Positions 1 through 5,892 of a stretch of DNA of 10,977 bases are shown here, piece by piece (position 1 is the first letter of the stretch; each line of letters begins with the position of its first letter). Source of the DNA: UBA8828 sp964510855 (GTDB lineage Bacteria; Verrucomicrobiota; Verrucomicrobiia; Opitutales; UBA953); contig CAZEDB010000037.1 in the NCBI GenBank assembly GCA_964510855.1, positions 1 through 10,977 of the forward strand, read 5' to 3'. The notes beneath the pieces were generated by a model, which saw only the letters and a list, made by a program, of their open reading frames with translations, was not told the origin of the DNA and did not search any database. The position numbers were made by a program, and so were the translations under genes.

Positions 1-13
1 AAGGGAGGGAATG

Positions 14-34
14 GTAGAAAGTAGAAGGTAAAAG
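14..34. repeat. 7-bp tandem repeat GTAGAAR, 3 units
   Basis: Three consecutive heptamers read gtagaaa, gtagaag and gtaaaag. The 18-mer covering 13-30 recurs exactly at 128-145, so this family occurs twice in the mosaic, 115 bp apart. It is non-coding and no long ORF crosses it. Confidence 0.8.
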
Positions 35-42
35 GGGTTGAA

Positions 43-56
43 AACGAAGAACGAAG
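43..56. repeat. 7-bp tandem repeat AACGAAG, 2 units
   Basis: Two perfect copies of aacgaag are directly adjacent. Alone this would be unremarkable. It counts because it sits among other 7-bp-period tracts in the same intergenic region. Confidence 0.55.
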
Positions 57-65
57 AGGCGTGAA

Positions 66-93
66 ATTAAAAATTAAGAATTAAAAATTAAAA
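66..93. repeat. 7-bp tandem repeat ATTAAAA, 4 units
   Basis: Four heptamers in exact phase start at 66, 73, 80 and 87: attaaaa, attaaga, attaaaa, attaaaa. Only one base differs among them. The tract is strongly AT-rich, whereas its neighbours are purine-rich and G-rich. Confidence 0.85.
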
Positions 94-104
94 AGCAAGG
101 GGGC

Positions 105-128
105 TAGGGGAATAGGGGAATAGGAAGG
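105..128. repeat. 8-bp tandem repeat TAGGGGAA, 3 units
   Basis: Two perfect octamers, taggggaa at 105 and 113, are followed by a diverged third, taggaagg, at 121. The tract abuts the next GTAGAAR tract with no spacer. Confidence 0.75.
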
Positions 129-149
129 GTAGAAAGTAGAAGGTAGAAA
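129..149. repeat. 7-bp tandem repeat GTAGAAR, second tract, 3 units
   Basis: The units are gtagaaa, gtagaag and gtagaaa. This is the second copy of the tract at 14-34; 18 consecutive bases are identical between the two. Confidence 0.8.
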
Positions 150-166
150 GGAGATACAGCTATTGG

Positions 167-201
167 GATGAGTGATTTGGGATGAGAGATGAGAGATTAA
201 A
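167..201. repeat. 7-bp tandem repeat GATGAGA, 5 units
   Basis: Five heptamers in phase read gatgagt, gatttgg, gatgaga, gatgaga and gattaaa. A 10-bp segment ttgggatgag also recurs at 163 and 177, which is 14 bp or two units apart. Units 3 and 4 are identical. Confidence 0.75.
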
Positions 202-257
202 AGCTAACAAGCTACAGAGCTAACGAGCTATCGAGCTATGGAGCTAATGAGCTATAC
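202..257. repeat. 8-bp tandem repeat AGCTANNN, 7 units
   Basis: The pentamer AGCTA starts at exactly 202, 210, 218, 226, 234, 242 and 250, a perfect 8-bp period. The remaining three bases vary between units (ACA, CAG, ACG, TCG, TGG, ATG, then TAC), most often ending in G. Each unit holds the palindrome AGCT. A constant core with a variable rest differs from a freshly expanded microsatellite. Confidence 0.85.
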
Positions 258-270
258 TCCCGCTTCCTGC

Positions 271-315
271 TAACACCGCTAATACCGCTAACACCGCTAA
301 TACCGCTAACCCTGC
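271..315. repeat. 9-bp tandem repeat TAAYACCGC, 5 units, overlapping the antiporter 3' end
   Basis: Units start at 271, 280, 289, 298 and 307. They alternate taacaccgc and taataccgc, so the higher-order unit is 18 bp, and the last is diverged (taaccctgc). The tract runs into the minus-strand antiporter gene: its stop codon TAG (306-308) and its last two codons lie within the repeat. The antiporter C-terminus has therefore probably been set by repeat invasion or expansion. Confidence 0.85.
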
Positions 316-1247
316 TGATTAACCAACCACATCGTATACGCCGCGTAACACAGTAACATTGTGGCGCCCTCGATGCGGCCAACTTTTCCACGCAGGCGGA
401 TGAGCGGGTAAAAGAGGACGGCAACGGCAATCATGACCCCTAGATCAACATGGCTGATGTCGCCCGTAGGCATGGGTTGCACGACGGCCGCGGTACCCAG
501 AATGCCTAGGATGTTAAAGATGTTGGAGCCTACGACATTGCCCACTGCGACGTCGGCATCTCCCTTGATGGCCGCCACCGCCGAAGTAGCTAACTCAGGT
601 AAGCTGGTGCCGATGGCAACGATGGTTAGGCCAATAACGGCCTCACTTACGCCCCAACCTGAGGCGAGTTCCACCGCGCCTTCCACGAATAATTGCGAGC
701 CAACGATCAAGACGCCTAAACCGGCAAGGACGTAAAGGGTGGCGAGTCCTAGACCCAAGGACTTGGCATCATCGGACTCAGGTTGAGGATTTTGCGCTGC
801 CACTCGGCGTGAGTCGCGAATCGTAAGTACCGTGTAGACCACCACCGTGGTTACTAAGATGGCGCCGTCGACGCGGCCTAATTCACCATCGAGTAACATG
901 GCGGCAATCATGAAGGTAGCCGCGATCATGATAGGAACTTCCCGCCGTACGACCTGGGTATTGGCCGAGACCGGGGTGATGAGTGAGGCGAAGCCTAAAA
1001 TGAGTAGTACATTACAAATATTGGAACCGATAACGTTACCCAGCGAGATGGCGCTTTTATCTGAGGTGGCAGCTTGGATGCTAACCACTAACTCGGGGCT
1101 ACTCGTGCCGTAGGCCATGACGGTTAACCCTACCACCAGAGCACTAAGACCTAGTCGAAGGGCAAGGGCAGCGCCGCCTCGGATAAGGACTTCTGCGCCG
1201 GCAATGAGCAGGCCGAGTCCAATTGCGAGTTCGAGCCAGGGATTCAT
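306..1247 (-). CDS. CaCA-family Na+/Ca2+ antiporter
   Basis: This is a 313-aa inner-membrane cation/Ca2+ exchanger that most likely extrudes Ca2+ using a Na+ (or H+) gradient. Seen directly: the two inverted alpha-repeats that define the family. Repeat 1 has GTSSPEL at residues 47-53 and GSNICN at 74-79. Repeat 2 has GTSLPEL at 213-219 and GSNIFN at 240-245. The acidic residue of each GTSxPEL is the ion-binding glutamate in known exchangers. About ten hydrophobic segments surround a central hydrophilic stretch near residues 145-165 that includes PQPESDD. Length matches the short prokaryotic YrbG-like members (about 310-330 aa). The ATG at 1245-1247 is the natural start, and no Shine-Dalgarno sequence is evident. 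The gene is divergent from cstA. Its stop lies inside a 9-bp tandem repeat. Ion specificity cannot be read from sequence. Confidence 0.93.
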   Translation of the reverse strand: MNPWLELAIGLGLLIAGAEVLIRGGAALALRLGLSALVVGLTVMAYGTSSPELVVSIQAATSDKSAISLGNVIGSNICNVLLILGFASLITPVSANTQVVRREVPIMIAATFMIAAMLLDGELGRVDGAILVTTVVVYTVLTIRDSRRVAAQNPQPESDDAKSLGLGLATLYVLAGLGVLIVGSQLFVEGAVELASGWGVSEAVIGLTIVAIGTSLPELATSAVAAIKGDADVAVGNVVGSNIFNILGILGTAAVVQPMPTGDISHVDLGVMIAVAVLFYPLIRLRGKVGRIEGATMLLCYAAYTMWLVNQQG

Positions 1248-1371
1248 AGGTCTAATCAGCGAAGGGTTGGATGAAGCGCAAGTCTAGGTGATGTATAAAG
1301 ACGGGGTGCGATTGGAGGCTTACTTTCCTTCTTCGCTTTATCGGGCTGGCTGACTAGTAAATTCTTACCCC
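1248..1371. promoter_or_regulatory. Divergent intergenic region, presumed promoters
   Basis: These 124 bp separate the start codons of two divergent genes, so both promoters should lie here. The clearest core element is a TATAAA hexamer at 1294-1299 on the plus strand. I found no -35 box at proper spacing (a TTGGAT at 1266-1271 is about 22 bp away, too far). No operator-like inverted repeat stands out. The assignment rests mainly on gene orientation. Confidence 0.35.
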
Positions 1372-3066
1372 ATGCCCCTTGTCGTCTACTTAATCGGCTG
1401 TGCGCTTTTGTTAGCGTTAGCCTACCGCGTCGCACGACCGCGTTTAATTACTTGGGTGGGCTTAGATAATACCCGTACGACGCCTGCGCATGCCTCAGCG
1501 GATGATGATCATCATCCTGCAACCACGGCGGCGCTCTTGCCGCAGCACTTCTCGGCGATAGCGGCGGCCGGGCCTGTGGTGGGTCCGATATTAGCGGCCG
1601 CTGCCTTTGGTTGGGCGCCCACCTTGGTTTGGATTTTACTGGGAGCGATTTTGATCGGCGGCATTCATGACTTTCTCGCCTTGGTAGCTTCGGTGCGGCA
1701 AAAGGGCGCGAGTATTGCAGCGGTAGTACGAAGGTCGGTTTCACCGCTTAGTCATCGACTCTTCTTAATCTTCATTTGGTTTTCGCTGGTGTACGTGATT
1801 GTGGCCTTTGCCGATATCACGGCGGGCACGTTTGTCGCGCTAGGTAAAGCAGGTGAGGCTGCCCCTGGACCCGCAGTCGCGACGTCTTCGCTGCTCTACC
1901 TCGGACTCGCCATCGCCATGGGTTTAGCCGTGCGACGGGGTATGTCGCCCACGGTTGCTCGCTGGATTTTTCTTCCGCTGGTGGCCTTAGCTTTAGGGGT
2001 TGGACAAATCTTACCCTTCGAATGGGGAACCTCGCGCGATTGGGTACTGATTCTTTTAGGCTACTGTGCGCTGGCCTCGCTGGCGCCAATCTGGATGTTG
2101 CTCCAGCCGCGAGGTGAGTTGGGTGGTTGGTTCCTTTACGGGGTTATCGTGATAGCCTCTGCAGGGCTGTTGGTCGGCGGTCTGAGTGGCCAGTTATCGC
2201 TGCAAGCCCCCGCCTTTACGGGCGCGCCTTGGTTTGGCGATTTAACCGGCGCGCAACCGATTTTGCCCCTCTTACTGATTACCGTAGCTTGTGGAGCCTG
2301 CTCAGGTTTTCACTCGGTGGTCGCGAGTGGGACGACGTCGCGACAACTCAATCGCGAGACGGATGCCGTTCCCGTGGCCTATGGGGGTATGCTGCTGGAG
2401 TCATTTTTCGCCTGCCTCTCGTTGGCTGTCTTTTGCGTGGTGGGTCACTTAGTCAGCGGCTCACCCGATCGCACTTATGCCGAGGGCCTCGCGCGCTTAG
2501 CTGAGGTTGCAACTTTTGGCTTAGTGCCCGCTGCGGTAGCACTACCCATGGCGCTGTTGGGTTTTGCGACCTTTGTTTTTGATACCTTGGATGCGTGTAC
2601 GCGGTTAGGACGTTACACACTCTGTGAGTTGATGGGTTGGAAGACTAGGGCGGAGGCTTGGTTGGCCACACTTCTGACCTTAACGCTACCCGCGGTCTTA
2701 GCTTTCTTACCCAAAATGCAAGTTGACGGCAAAGAGGTACCGCTCTGGCGGACATTTTGGACCATCTTTGGCATGTCGAATCAGTTACTCGCAGCCCTCG
2801 CCTTACTCGCCGTCACGCTCTGGTTGCGCAGTGAAGGTCGTCGCTGGTGGCCGGCCTTTATTCCTGCCCTGGTTATGCTCACAGCTTCGGTTGCCGCGCT
2901 GGTGCTCTTGCTGCATAAACGCTGGGTGGGCTTAACCTCAAGCCCGGTAGAATATGCGGAAACATTTTGTGCGGCCGTGCTCTTGGGCTTAGGCCTGCTC
3001 TTGTTGATCGAGACAGCGCGGGCGTTACGCAGCCAAACTCGAAGTAAATTTGGGAGTTCTCTTTAG
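1372..3066 (+). CDS. cstA: CstA-family carbon starvation / pyruvate-peptide transporter
   Basis: This 564-aa polytopic inner-membrane protein belongs to the CstA family, whose characterised members (E. coli CstA and BtsT) take up pyruvate and have been linked to peptide uptake. Seen: the family signature HFSAIAAAGPVVGP at residues 59-72, followed by an IHDF/RQKGAS loop. The segment CSGFHSVVASGTTSRQL lies near residues 308-325, and the C-terminal GMSNQLLAA motif near 467-475. Many hydrophobic segments run throughout. An acidic/histidine patch, DDDHH, sits at 44-48 just before the signature. It is shorter than the E. coli protein (about 700 aa), like the compact versions in other phyla. The start is ATG with no clear Shine-Dalgarno. 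There is no BtsSR-type two-component pair beside it. Substrate is inferred from family only. Confidence 0.92.
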   Translation: MPLVVYLIGCALLLALAYRVARPRLITWVGLDNTRTTPAHASADDDHHPATTAALLPQHFSAIAAAGPVVGPILAAAAFGWAPTLVWILLGAILIGGIHDFLALVASVRQKGASIAAVVRRSVSPLSHRLFLIFIWFSLVYVIVAFADITAGTFVALGKAGEAAPGPAVATSSLLYLGLAIAMGLAVRRGMSPTVARWIFLPLVALALGVGQILPFEWGTSRDWVLILLGYCALASLAPIWMLLQPRGELGGWFLYGVIVIASAGLLVGGLSGQLSLQAPAFTGAPWFGDLTGAQPILPLLLITVACGACSGFHSVVASGTTSRQLNRETDAVPVAYGGMLLESFFACLSLAVFCVVGHLVSGSPDRTYAEGLARLAEVATFGLVPAAVALPMALLGFATFVFDTLDACTRLGRYTLCELMGWKTRAEAWLATLLTLTLPAVLAFLPKMQVDGKEVPLWRTFWTIFGMSNQLLAALALLAVTLWLRSEGRRWWPAFIPALVMLTASVAALVLLLHKRWVGLTSSPVEYAETFCAAVLLGLGLLLLIETARALRSQTRSKFGSSL

Positions 3067-3162
3067 CGAACGCCTGTAAGAATTTTTTTATGATGACTGG
3101 GGCTGTCCTTGGTGCCGAGTTGCGCCTTGAGTTTGCTTAGTAAAATCGGTCATATCTCTGCT

Positions 3163-3432
3163 ATGCCTAAGCCCATTCTCTACATAAAGCCTGGTTGTCC
3201 CTGGTGCACCGATGCTCTCGACTACTTTAGACGGAAGCAAGTGGCGCTCGATGTGCGCGATGTCATTGCTTCAGCGACCGAAAGCCGGGATTTGCTGGCG
3301 TGTAGTGGACAGTCGAAATGCCCTACCTTTAAATATGGTGCGCAGGTTAAAGCGGACTTCGGCGTAGATGAGTTTGAGGTTTGGGCAAAGGCACGCCCTG
3401 AGCTTTGTCAGGAGATTGGCCTTAAGCTTTAA
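3163..3432 (+). CDS. Glutaredoxin-family thiol-disulfide oxidoreductase
   Basis: An 89-aa cytoplasmic thioredoxin-fold protein expected to reduce disulfides or glutathionylated proteins. Seen: a beta strand ILYIKPG leads into the active site CPWC (Cys12, Cys15). A later cis-proline loop SKCPTF has Pro54. A downstream GxxxxADFGVDE segment takes the place of the usual glutathione-binding GG loop. Length is normal for a glutaredoxin. I chose ATG 3163 because it places the first strand immediately at the N-terminus; an in-frame TTG at 3109 would add 18 unhelpful residues. Odd points are Cys47 and Cys53, the latter directly before the cis-proline where Thr or Val is usual, plus Cys82. It lies 96 bp after cstA and 59 bp before the mutarotase gene. 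Its partner is unknown. Confidence 0.88.
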   Translation: MPKPILYIKPGCPWCTDALDYFRRKQVALDVRDVIASATESRDLLACSGQSKCPTFKYGAQVKADFGVDEFEVWAKARPELCQEIGLKL

Positions 3433-3491
3433 GGTTTAAAAGTTGGCTTTCCCTTGCGGGTAAGGTGGGCTAATTAGAGTAAGTTTTTCTT

Positions 3492-3932
3492 ATGTTACGC
3501 ACCCCTCTGCAGCACCCTGAAATTCTCGCAGCGCTGGCTCGTGCGGGTCACGGCTCTAAGGTTTTGCTTACGGATGGTCATTTCCCGGCCGCGACCACGC
3601 TGGGCCCGAATGCGCGTTTAGTGCACCTCAATCTCGCTCCTGGTACTCTCGGTGTTACTGAAATTCTCGAGGTATTGGTTCGTACGGTTGCCCTCGAGAA
3701 GGCTGAAGTGATGGCGGTACTGCGCAAGGGGCCTTATGCTCTAAAAGGTGAGCCTCCGATTTGGAATAGGTTCCGCCAAGCGTTAGCTCCAGCGGGCATT
3801 AAGCAATTAACCGCGATGGAACGTCAGGCTTTTTACAGGGCAGCAAGTCAGCCTGAGGTGGCCTTAGTTATTCAAAGTGGTGAGACGGCGATTTATGCTA
3901 ACCTGCTCTTAACCTTAGGAGTAACCCGTTAA
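3492..3932 (+). CDS. FucU/RbsD-family sugar mutarotase (fucose mutarotase-like)
   Basis: A 146-aa cytoplasmic protein of the RbsD/FucU family, which interconverts anomers or ring forms of L-fucose or D-ribose so kinases and isomerases can use them. Seen in order: HPEIL at 8-12; GHG with the conserved His20; DGHFPA at 28-33, which resembles the E. coli FucU DAHFPA more than RbsD; AFYRAA near 113-118; and a C-terminal GETAIYANLLLTLGV holding the family Tyr135 and Asn137. FucU itself ends in the very similar GNILLKKGV. The start is ATG without a Shine-Dalgarno. Only 7 bp separate its stop from the next gene, suggesting one transcript with the sulfatase-fold protein. No fucose isomerase, kinase or transporter is in the window, so the actual sugar is open. 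Confidence 0.87.
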   Translation: MLRTPLQHPEILAALARAGHGSKVLLTDGHFPAATTLGPNARLVHLNLAPGTLGVTEILEVLVRTVALEKAEVMAVLRKGPYALKGEPPIWNRFRQALAPAGIKQLTAMERQAFYRAASQPEVALVIQSGETAIYANLLLTLGVTR

Positions 3933-3939
3933 TTCTTTA

Positions 3940-5343
3940 GTGTCTGCGATGGCCTTTAAAATTTTCTTATTCGGATTACTGGCCACGGGATTGGTTCACG
4001 GCGACACTCGCCCTAACATCGTCCTTTTTATCCTCGATGATGTGGGTACCGGGGATGTCGCGGCGCTTTCCATGAGCTGCCGGATTCGCACGCCTTATCT
4101 CGATGGTTTTGTGTCGGAAGGTATGCGCCTGACAGATTTCCATAGTTCGAGTGCGCAGAGTACGCCGACGCATTATGCGCTGTTGACTGGACGTTACGGT
4201 TGGCGTGCAGCGCCCCCAGGTAGCTTCTCTCCCGTAGGTAAGGGGAGTGATGATCAACGTCCGACGGTTGCCGCCTTGCTCCGAGATTCGGGCTATCGCA
4301 CGGTTTATATGGGTAATTGGACCTTAGGTCTGGGTTGGTCTAAAGGGGCTGAGGGTAAGCCTGATACGACCCAACCCTTTGTAGACGGTCCGCTCGCCCG
4401 TGGCTTTGAGACCTTCTTTGGCCTAGCCAGCGAATCTGCGCAATCCATCGGCCCTTGGTTAGAGGGCAACCGGGTAGCGTCGCAGCTGCCGCAACCCCAT
4501 CCTGAGGCCCTTTTGAGTAAACTCACGGAGCGTACGCTTACTGAGTTGCGCAAGTCACGCGAAGACCCTCGCCCCTTTTTCCTGGTGATTGCGCTGCCCT
4601 CGGCGGCGGCAGGAGCCAAGCCTTCTGCTGCCTGGCGGGGACGAAGTGCGATGCATCCGTATGCGGACTTAGTGATGGAAATCGATCACTCGCTTGGGCG
4701 AATCTTAATGGCTCTACGCGAAACCCAACGAGCTGAAGATGCGCTCGTCGTCATTACCTCGGATAATGGAGCCTCACGCGATTCCGGTTTAGCGGAGTTG
4801 GCTGCGTTCGGACATTTCTCATCCGCCGGTTTCCGCGGTTATCAAGGTGAACTCTATGAAGGGGGTCATCGCGTACCTGCGCTCTTCCGTTGGCCGAAGC
4901 GAATTGGACGCGGCACAAGTTCGGCGGCTTTAGCAACCAGTTCGGATATCTATGCCACCTTGCTGCAGGCAGCGAACGTTTCCACCCCTGCGGGTAAACT
5001 CGGAGGCGAGGATAGCGTCAGTTTGTTGCCTGTACTTCTCGGTCAAAAATCTCGAGTGCGTGAGCAGGTGGTGCACCACGCGGGCGATCGACTCTTTGCC
5101 TTTCGTCAAGGTGCTGAAAAATTGATTTTAGCTCCTGCGGCGAACGCATCAGGCCATGCTTTGCCTTATCAGTGGTTTAACTTAGAGGAAGATCCCTCTG
5201 AGCAAACGGATATTGCCCGTGTGAAGATGGACGATGCAGAGACCCTGCGTTTAAACCTATTGCAGCAAGTCCAAGCGGGGCGTACCACCCCAGGGGTAGA
5301 GTCGAAGAATGACCACAAGGTTATGATTGGTGGGGGTCGCTGA
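3940..5343 (+). CDS. Secreted sulfatase-family protein lacking catalytic residues (candidate pseudosulfatase)
   Basis: A 467-aa alkaline-phosphatase-superfamily protein of the sulfatase (arylsulfatase A-like) family. An N-terminal hydrophobic signal sequence (FLFGLLATGLV) ends near residue 21, implying export. Fold motifs are intact: RPNIVLFILDD (Asp33, Asp34), ALLTGRY at 80-86, the ITSDNGA metal site (Asp275, Asn276), and YEGGHRVP at 306-313. The family sulfatase signature C/S-X-P-X-R reads S-T-P-T-H (Ser74, His78). The usual GKWHLG reads GNWTLG (Asn126, Thr128). The PHxP histidine region (about 219-228) holds no His. The lysine before the EGG motif is Gln302. All four metal ligands thus survive while the nucleophile and its charged partners are gone. 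Classical sulfate-ester hydrolysis is unlikely. The start is GTG 3940; ATG 3949 is equally plausible and gives a cleaner signal peptide. Apparent operon with the FucU-like gene. Confidence 0.88.
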   Translation: MSAMAFKIFLFGLLATGLVHGDTRPNIVLFILDDVGTGDVAALSMSCRIRTPYLDGFVSEGMRLTDFHSSSAQSTPTHYALLTGRYGWRAAPPGSFSPVGKGSDDQRPTVAALLRDSGYRTVYMGNWTLGLGWSKGAEGKPDTTQPFVDGPLARGFETFFGLASESAQSIGPWLEGNRVASQLPQPHPEALLSKLTERTLTELRKSREDPRPFFLVIALPSAAAGAKPSAAWRGRSAMHPYADLVMEIDHSLGRILMALRETQRAEDALVVITSDNGASRDSGLAELAAFGHFSSAGFRGYQGELYEGGHRVPALFRWPKRIGRGTSSAALATSSDIYATLLQAANVSTPAGKLGGEDSVSLLPVLLGQKSRVREQVVHHAGDRLFAFRQGAEKLILAPAANASGHALPYQWFNLEEDPSEQTDIARVKMDDAETLRLNLLQQVQAGRTTPGVESKNDHKVMIGGGR

Positions 5344-5412
5344 GGTTGTTCCACCCTCGGCCTCTCCTTCAGCCTTGCTAAGTGGTTTCCGCTTTTCCTT
5401 CGGTCTAACTTT

Positions 5413-5892
5413 GTGCCTACTCCTGAGGTGCCTGTTTACCTTGGGATCGACTATGGCGAAAAACGCATTGGCCTCGCGCATGGCGACGAGCTGGGCTTTG
5501 CCTTTGCTCTCCCTGCTGCGGTCGAGCCAGACTTGGAAGCGCGTTTGCTCCATATTGCCGAGGAATTAAAACGTCGGCGGGTAACAGACTTAGTGGTGGG
5601 TTATCCTTTACGCTTGGATGGTTCGCGTAGCCCTACCACCGACCGGGTCGATGAATTTATGGAGGTGCTCGCCAAGCGTTTCGGGTTGCCGATGCATCGG
5701 TGGGACGAAGCCCTGACGAGTTCTGCCGCGGCCGAGTCATTGGGTCACCGCAAGCCGCGCTCGCGTGATGAACGTCGGGCCCAAGTGCGCACGGGCGAAA
5801 TTGATTCGAAGGCGGCGCAAATTTTACTCCAAGGTTTTCTCGATCGTCATCATGGTGCCGGTCTGCCTCCGCCTCCAGATGCCCATGGCTAA
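5413..5892 (+). CDS. ruvX: RuvX/YqgF-family pre-16S rRNA nuclease / Holliday junction resolvase-like
   Basis: A 159-aa cytoplasmic RNase H-like protein. YqgF/RuvX family members process the 5' end of 16S rRNA in E. coli and have been proposed as Holliday-junction resolvases. Seen: the first acidic strand GIDYGEKRIGLA with Asp13; VVGYPLRLDGS at 61-71, the family VGLP-x-x-x-DGS motif; the second acidic strand WDEALTS with Glu99 (the usual DER arginine is Ala here); and IDSKAAQILLQGFLD with Asp131. Length is typical or slightly long, with a proline-rich C-terminus PPPPD. The start is GTG 5413, 69 bp after the sulfatase-like gene, with no Shine-Dalgarno. Its last 8 bp overlap truA, so the two are probably translationally coupled. 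Confidence 0.93.
   Translation: MPTPEVPVYLGIDYGEKRIGLAHGDELGFAFALPAAVEPDLEARLLHIAEELKRRRVTDLVVGYPLRLDGSRSPTTDRVDEFMEVLAKRFGLPMHRWDEALTSSAAAESLGHRKPRSRDERRAQVRTGEIDSKAAQILLQGFLDRHHGAGLPPPPDAHG

Noticed and set aside
1..315. Repeat region as a CRISPR array
   Set aside because: Units are 7-9 bp and directly adjacent, without 25-40 bp repeats or unique spacers, and there are no cas genes.
236..430. Minus-strand 64-aa ORF with an SGI/SGV repeat
   Set aside because: It is the 9-bp tandem repeat read in another frame plus an out-of-frame piece of the antiporter gene, with no independent coding evidence.
847..1113. Plus-strand ORF opposite the antiporter
   Set aside because: It is antisense to a clear membrane transporter with diagnostic motifs; the composition is that of a shadow frame.
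3109..3162. Upstream TTG start extending the glutaredoxin by 18 residues
   Set aside because: The extension is not part of the thioredoxin fold; ATG 3163 gives a normal-length protein.
3444..3467. CTTTCCC-TTGC-GGGTAAG hairpin after the glutaredoxin gene
   Set aside because: The stem has a central T-T mismatch and the T run lies more than 15 bp away, so it is not a convincing terminator.
5257..5553. Minus-strand ORF across the sulfatase-ruvX junction
   Set aside because: It overlaps two well-supported genes and has no recognisable motif.
5765..5884. Upstream extension of truA
   Set aside because: The extra 40 residues lie wholly inside ruvX in another frame and do not resemble TruA; ATG 5885 gives the family length.
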